Assembly: GCF_014526325.1 (NCBI RefSeq)
Contig: NZ_JACNMJ010000001.1
Location: 62,001 to 126,000 of the forward strand
Source of the DNA: Psychroserpens algicola
GTDB lineage: Bacteria > Bacteroidota > Bacteroidia > Flavobacteriales > Flavobacteriaceae
Reading direction: 5' to 3'
DNA: 64,000 nucleotides
This document shows positions 61,009-64,000 of this stretch, one piece after another (position 1 is the stretch's first letter; each line of letters begins with the position of its first letter). Below the pieces are notes generated by a model. It had not been told where the DNA came from and ran no database searches. It was given only the letters and a program-made list of their open reading frames with translations. The position numbers and the translations under genes were made by a program.

Positions 61009-63165
61009 TTAGTAAAATCTAGCTCTATTATCTTCGATATCTGCAGTTTCTTTTAAAGCGTTATACACTTTAGTTTGTGCTGATGACGTTCGTGTAGTAC
61101 TTAGTCGATTTGCAATAGCTTGGTAATTATCAAGTTTTGTTGCATCCTCTACTTTCGTTACTGTTACCATAAAGACACCTCTATTACCATCAATTAATCC
61201 AGATGTTTCACCTTCATTTAATGAAAAGGCAACTCCGACAACTTTAGGCTCTAAACCAGCACCAGAAATTGTTGGATTTTTCATGTTTACAGCTGCAGCA
61301 GTACCTGTTGGTCTATTTTGGTTTTTAGACACTTCATCAATTGTGGTTCCTGTGATTTTTGCACGAATCATTTCAGCTTTCTTCTTGTTTCTTATTTCAG
61401 TTAAAGCTGTCGCTGATGCATTCTCAGGATCCATCAACCCTTTTTTACTAGACTTAACCAATTGAACAACAGCATATCCACCTCCAGGCACTGTAAAACG
61501 CTTGTAGTCTCCCACTTTAGTACCATCTTCAAAAGCCCAACGTACAATTGGTCGTTGTGAATTTAATCCTGGGATATTTTCATCTAATATTTTAATACCG
61601 TTTACTGGTTTAACTTCTAGGTTACGTTCTTTAGCAACATCTTGAAAATCACCTTTACCAAGAGCGATTTCAAACTTTGATGCCTCTGTAAATATATTAT
61701 CTATAGTTTCAGTTGATGGCTCAATTTTTCTAGCTATTGTTGCCACTTTAACAGCTTTAGACGATCCTTTTTGATCTAATATTTCAATCACGTGGAAACC
61801 AAATTGTGTTTTAACAACACCAATATCTCCAACCTTATTTTGGAATTCGAAATCACTAAATGGTTTTACCATTTGAGTACTTGGGTGAAAATCATAAACA
61901 CCTCCATTTGGTACACTAGCCACATCTGAAGATAACGCCGTTACCAATTCAGGGAATTTAGAAGGATTAGCTCTTACAACAGCAGCAACACTATCGGCAA
62001 GTTGTTTAGCCTGAGCTTCAGTTCTTGTAACATCAGCAGCTGCTCTATTAGTTCCTACATGAGGAATTAATATGTGACGCACCTTTGCAGAATCTGGAAC
62101 TGTAGTTTCAGCGACTAATTTAGTCAACTTCATCATCCCGTTATCTTTGTAAGGTCCATATACGGCTCCAACATTTAAATTAAATAAGGTATCAGCTGCG
62201 ACAGCTGGTAAAGCAGATTTCTTTACAAAAGAATCATTATAATTTTCATCAGATCCAGCTCTAAAATTCACATAATCTTCGAGGTTTTGAGCTTTAACCT
62301 GTGCAAATGCTTTAATCGTATCATTTTGTCCATTTTCAAAAACGACCTTTCCGTCAATAAATGCATTAAAACTTGCCTTTAAGTCTTCTTCATCTTTTAA
62401 ACTAGGAGCTTCTTTAAATTCGACATAAACAATATCACGAGAAGCTTCAACTTCAAACTTCTTTTTATTTTCATTAATATAAGCTTTGATATCTGCTTTA
62501 GACACTTCTACTAAACTATCTGCTATTGTAGAGTAAGGAATTTGAACATATCTTAAATCTCTGGTTGAGTTTTCAAGAAGGTAGTCAACTTCTGCTTCAT
62601 TTAGCGTTGCATTGACACTCGCCTGAATCATATTGAAATACGTTCTCTCTTTAGCACCAATAGCAATAGAGTTTTCATTGTTTACCCAATCATCATAATT
62701 TAACTGAAAGTTTCCTAGTAAAGCTCTTTCAGGATAAATTGCTTTTAAGTTAGCAATGAACTCTGTTAATTTATTTTCATCAAAAAGTCCAGCTTCATTT
62801 TGAAATTCAGGATATGCTGAAAAATTTTGTTTTAACAAATCTTTCATTTGATCTTGTTCTACGGTAAGTCCAAGCTCATTAAACTGAGTATTCATAATTG
62901 CACGACGTACTTCTTGATCATAAACTCTATTCATGGTTTGTGTAGAAGTTGAGTTCGGAAGTTGTCTTTGCATGTTCTCAACTCTATTCATAAAGTCGAT
63001 TCTGTTAATGTTTTTACCATTAACTGTTGCAACTACATCTTGTGATCCACCAAATAATGCATCACTATTTCTGAATAAATCTGTAAGTACAAATGCGAAT
63101 AACGCCATTGCTATGATAAAAATCAAAAACAAAGAACGTTGTCTAATTTTATTTAAAACTGCCAT
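61009..63165 (-). CDS. Periplasmic peptidyl-prolyl isomerase, PpiD/SurA-like
   Basis: About 718 aa from the ATG at 63165 (MAVLNKIRQRSLFLIFIIAMALFAFVLTDLF), which puts the single membrane anchor at residues 10-32, as in PpiD; the longer frame adds 18 residues. A SurA-like N-terminal chaperone region with NGKNINRIDF follows, then a parvulin rotamase domain in the middle (about 360-465, VRHILIPHVGTN ... GDIGVVKTQFGFHVIEILD) and a second degenerate one after it. It helps fold outer-membrane and exported proteins. The last gene is 178 bases upstream. Confidence 0.9.
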   Translation of the reverse strand: MAVLNKIRQRSLFLIFIIAMALFAFVLTDLFRNSDALFGGSQDVVATVNGKNINRIDFMNRVENMQRQLPNSTSTQTMNRVYDQEVRRAIMNTQFNELGLTVEQDQMKDLLKQNFSAYPEFQNEAGLFDENKLTEFIANLKAIYPERALLGNFQLNYDDWVNNENSIAIGAKERTYFNMIQASVNATLNEAEVDYLLENSTRDLRYVQIPYSTIADSLVEVSKADIKAYINENKKKFEVEASRDIVYVEFKEAPSLKDEEDLKASFNAFIDGKVVFENGQNDTIKAFAQVKAQNLEDYVNFRAGSDENYNDSFVKKSALPAVAADTLFNLNVGAVYGPYKDNGMMKLTKLVAETTVPDSAKVRHILIPHVGTNRAAADVTRTEAQAKQLADSVAAVVRANPSKFPELVTALSSDVASVPNGGVYDFHPSTQMVKPFSDFEFQNKVGDIGVVKTQFGFHVIEILDQKGSSKAVKVATIARKIEPSTETIDNIFTEASKFEIALGKGDFQDVAKERNLEVKPVNGIKILDENIPGLNSQRPIVRWAFEDGTKVGDYKRFTVPGGGYAVVQLVKSSKKGLMDPENASATALTEIRNKKKAEMIRAKITGTTIDEVSKNQNRPTGTAAAVNMKNPTISGAGLEPKVVGVAFSLNEGETSGLIDGNRGVFMVTVTKVEDATKLDNYQAIANRLSTTRTSSAQTKVYNALKETADIEDNRARFY

Positions 63166-63342
63166 TTTAGTGTATAATTTATCTAATAATAAGTGGGCGA
63201 AAATACCATTTTCTATCAAATAATGAAAGTAGATTTATGTTTTTATTCCCGATTTTTAATAGCTTTCATCGAATGTTTGTAAGGGAAACGCTATTTCCTG
63301 CATTCAGATTAAAAAACAAACACATCAATTTTATTAAATTTC

Positions 63343-64000
63343 TTAATCTTCTTCAATGATATCAAGAGATACGATATCAATTTTAGTTGAAGACACTTCG
63401 AGTATCGTAAATTTAAACTCACCTATTGTAACCACATCTTTTTCCTGAGGAATGCCTTCAGTTTCATTTACAATTAAACCTCCTATCGTTTCATAGGTTT
63501 CGTCTTTAGGTAAATCGAGTTTATAGGTTTCATTGATGTAATTCACTTCTAAACGTGCAGAAAATTTATAACTGGTATCACTTAACTTCTCTTCAATAAG
63601 TTCGACACTATCGTGTTCATCTTCTATCTCTCCAACCAGTTCTTCTACAATATCCTCAATAGTCATAATTCCAGCAGTACCTCCATATTCGTCGATAACT
63701 ACAGCCATACTTTTACGTTTTTTTGTTAAGATATTTAAAACATCTTTAACTAACATTGTTGCTGGCACATAGACGACCGGTTTAGTGACAGATTTGATGG
63801 ATTTAGGTTTTTTAAATAAATCAAACGAATGTACATAACCTAAAATATCATCAATACTTTCTTTATACACCAAAATTTTAGACAAACCAGAATCTATGAA
63901 CATCTCACTAATATTCTGGATGGTATCATTAACTTCTACAGCAGTAATTTCGGTACGTGGCACCATAACTTCACGCGCTTTCACTTCGGAAAATTCTAAT
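63343..64000 (-). CDS. CorC/hemolysin-family CBS domain protein, C-terminal part (cut by window edge)
   Basis: About 219 codons are visible and the frame continues past 64000. Reading upstream of the apparent GTG at 63984 gives LEFSEVKAREVMVPRTE, a conserved internal motif of this family, so 63984 is not the start. Two CBS domains (about VPRTEITAVEV to KPVVYVP, and LVKDVLNILTKKRKSMAVVIDEYGGTAGIMT) are followed by a CorC_HlyC transporter-associated domain (YKLDLPKDETYETIGGLIV). The missing N-terminus should hold the DUF21 membrane domain. It is probably a divalent-cation (Mg/Co) efflux protein. GldE is related, but neighbouring gldD is not seen. Confidence 0.9.
   Translation of the reverse strand, partial: LEFSEVKAREVMVPRTEITAVEVNDTIQNISEMFIDSGLSKILVYKESIDDILGYVHSFDLFKKPKSIKSVTKPVVYVPATMLVKDVLNILTKKRKSMAVVIDEYGGTAGIMTIEDIVEELVGEIEDEHDSVELIEEKLSDTSYKFSARLEVNYINETYKLDLPKDETYETIGGLIVNETEGIPQEKDVVTIGEFKFTILEVSSTKIDIVSLDIIEED

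Noticed and set aside
63343-63984. Apparent complete 213-aa gene starting at GTG 63984
   Set aside because: The frame stays open to the window end and encodes LEFSEV, a conserved internal stretch of the CorC/hemolysin family, so this is the C-terminal part of a longer gene.
63343-64000. Calling the CBS protein GldE (gliding)
   Set aside because: GldE belongs to the same family, but gldD is not adjacent and the neighbourhood (PPIase, GHMP kinase) fits the general hemolysin-family gene better; the N-terminus needed to decide is outside the window.
1-64000. CRISPR arrays, rRNA genes, insertion sequences, prophage
   Set aside because: No spaced direct repeats, rRNA signatures, transposases, integrases or phage structural genes were seen on either strand.

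Overview
The window is a chromosomal segment of a member of the Bacteroidota, almost certainly the family Flavobacteriaceae. The evidence is the AT-rich sequence, the type IX secretion (T9SS) sorting domains, the recurrent TAnnTTTG promoter box that is specific to this phylum, an intact dcw cluster in Bacteroidota order with a PASTA-tailed FtsI and a long-tailed FtsZ, and a class II HMG-CoA reductase next to a GYDIA-type GHMP kinase. I cannot assign a genus. No rRNA, CRISPR array, transposase or integrase is visible.

Layout. (1) 1-7582, minus strand: a sugar cassette in the order legB, legC, acetyltransferase, legI, legG, a CBS-domain guanylyltransferase-like gene and the start of legF. This is a full set for CMP-legionaminic acid (or a close nonulosonic acid). 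A WecB-type epimerase lies upstream. (2) 7957-21075, plus strand: three very large or medium T9SS-secreted surface proteins (about 1180, 2272 and 777 aa) with a shared C-terminal module of about 455 residues. Each of the first two is followed by a strong terminator, and each gene has its own promoter-like sequence. A striking 37-bp dyad precedes the third. (3) 21124-23555, plus strand: a compact cassette of a 53-aa exported-peptide gene, a kinase with a PqqD/RRE-like N-terminal region fused to an HPr-kinase-like domain, and a PF14907-type nucleotidyltransferase. This is the best candidate for an undescribed peptide-modification system. (4) 23761-26065: a small beta-barrel protein, an MtfA-like metallopeptidase, a repeat-rich spacer, tRNA-Arg(UCG) and a YqeY-like protein. 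(5) 26216-41652, minus strand: the complete dcw cluster mraZ-rsmH-ftsL-ftsI-murE-mraY-murD-ftsW-murG-murC-ftsQ-ftsA-ftsZ, with a readable MraZ operator. (6) 41952-52721: housekeeping genes (alpha/beta hydrolase, engB, oppC-like permease, prc, surE, lpxB, NlpC/P60 lipoprotein, comEC, thioredoxin). (7) 52810-58489, minus strand: two POT peptide importers and a DPP-IV-like peptidase, a peptide-scavenging unit. (8) 58669-60960: HMG-CoA reductase and GHMP kinase, the latter carrying an in-frame palindromic repeat. (9) 61009-64000: a PpiD-like foldase and the C-terminal part of a CorC/hemolysin-family protein cut by the window edge.

How the parts fit. The dcw block builds and divides the meso-DAP cell wall. 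The nonulosonate cassette and the T9SS cargo genes both concern the cell surface, and nonulosonic acids decorate T9SS-exported S-layer proteins in some relatives. The peptidase/POT unit degrades and imports peptides. Start codons were revised inward from the longest frame for legG, yqeY, ftsZ, prc, surE, the thioredoxin, the HMG-CoA reductase, the PPIase and several others, using promoter position, signal-peptide architecture and overlap with upstream genes.
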